Assembly: GCA_045580025.1 (NCBI GenBank)
Contig: JAZNNB010000024.1
Span: 1 to 50,973, forward strand
Direction of reading: 5' to 3'
Length of the DNA stretch: 50,973 nucleotides
Origin: SIG440 sp045580025
Lineage (GTDB): Bacteria; Bacillota; Clostridia; Monoglobales; Monoglobaceae
In this document: piece by piece, positions 50,530-50,973 of the stretch
Numbering within the stretch: position 1 is the first letter of the stretch
Layout of the letters: every line of letters starts with the position of its first letter
Made by a program: the position numbers and the translations under genes
Notes under the pieces: model-generated
Seen by the model: only the letters and a program-made list of their open reading frames with translations
Databases searched by the model: none
What the model was told of the DNA's origin: nothing

Positions 50530-50973
50530 ATGTGGAGTTATCAGAAACGTTTACAGTACCCCATAAACATTAAAAATCCCAACCCGAAGCTTGCAAGTTT
50601 TATAGTGAGTCAGTACGGCGGACCAAATGGTGAGGCCAATGCGGCGCTCAGATATTTGTCACAGCGTTTTTCCATGCCAAATGATATAACAAAGGCAACA
50701 CTGACAGATGTGGGAACCGAAGAACTTGCTCATCTTGAAATGGTTGGAACGATTATACACCAGCTTGCAAAAAATGCTACAACCACTGAAATAGAAAACA
50801 GTCCTATGGCACCATATTTTATTGACCATGGCAGAGGCGTTTATGCAATCTCAGCGGGTGGAAATCCCCAGAAGGCAGAGGAATTTGCTGTTACAGGTGA
50901 CCCGATAGCAGACCTGGTTGAAGATTTGGCGGCAGAACAAAAGGCAAGGGCGGTTTATGACAATATTTTGAGG
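50530..50973 (+). CDS. cotJC: Spore coat manganese catalase CotJC (truncated by window end)
   Basis: The first 148 codons are present and open to the last base. Starts MWSYQKRLQYPINIKNPNPKLA. YGGPNGEANAALRYLSQRF and TDVGTEELAHLEMV supply Glu and His ligands of the di-manganese catalase site. Predicted to protect the developing or germinating spore from peroxide. AAGGAGG precedes the ATG. Confidence 0.95.
   Translation, partial: MWSYQKRLQYPINIKNPNPKLASFIVSQYGGPNGEANAALRYLSQRFSMPNDITKATLTDVGTEELAHLEMVGTIIHQLAKNATTTEIENSPMAPYFIDHGRGVYAISAGGNPQKAEEFAVTGDPIADLVEDLAAEQKARAVYDNILR

Overview
The window looks like a chromosomal segment of a low-GC, spore-forming member of the Clostridia. The evidence is SpoIIE, the cotJABC spore-coat operon, a Spo0A-box promoter, a MEP-pathway gene (ispE), an acpS/alr/mazEF cluster, Gram-positive envelope genes (LtaS-like, HtrA, G5/3D and LysM/M23 proteins), strong Shine-Dalgarno sites and frequent TTG/GTG starts. 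I cannot name the genus.

Layout. (1) 1-5.6 kb: a plus-strand operon with the 3' end of an unknown gene, a GT2 glycosyltransferase, a DUF6106-like membrane protein, an AcpS-NnrD fusion, alanine racemase, a MazE-tail/MazF toxin-antitoxin pair and a small secreted protein, closed by terminators. (2) 5.6-8.4 kb, minus strand: ftsH then ispE. (3) 8.6-9.4 kb: an exported cyclophilin. (4) 9.5-25.6 kb: a compact siphovirus-type element of about 16.1 kb and 25 genes. It has a divergent repressor/Cro-like switch, a sigma-like late regulator, terminase, portal, scaffold, capsid, connectors, tail, fibres, holin and amidase. It has no integrase, replication, recombination or methylase gene and no visible att sites. 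Its small-terminase candidate is only 91 residues and has no recognisable DNA-binding domain. This pattern resembles PBSX or a gene-transfer agent more than an active temperate phage, and is the most interesting system in the window. (5) 25.7-28.7 kb: recD2 with a consensus promoter, then a gene-free stretch that encodes on the minus strand what appears to be a free-standing structured RNA with its own promoter, a 17-bp closing helix, a possible pseudoknot and an intrinsic terminator, then a ferritin-like protein gene. (6) 28.8-34.1 kb: enolase, spoIIE (0A box, 21-bp spaced promoter), a membrane protein and bioY. (7) 34.1-36.6 kb, minus strand: an Lrp-type regulator, an aminotransferase and tatD. 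(8) 36.9-46.5 kb: envelope homeostasis, with a LysM/G5/M23 endopeptidase, a WalR-like response regulator, rlmH, a MITE-like inverted-repeat element, a G5/3D protein, trmN6-like and rsmI methyltransferases, a second response regulator with its histidine kinase, and HtrA. (9) 46.7-50.97 kb: an LtaS-like phosphoglycerol transferase, a PepV-like dipeptidase and cotJABC, with cotJC cut by the window end.

Functional themes are cell-envelope synthesis and stress sensing, sporulation, and translation/RNA modification, interrupted by one apparently domesticated phage-particle cluster whose base composition and codon style match the host.
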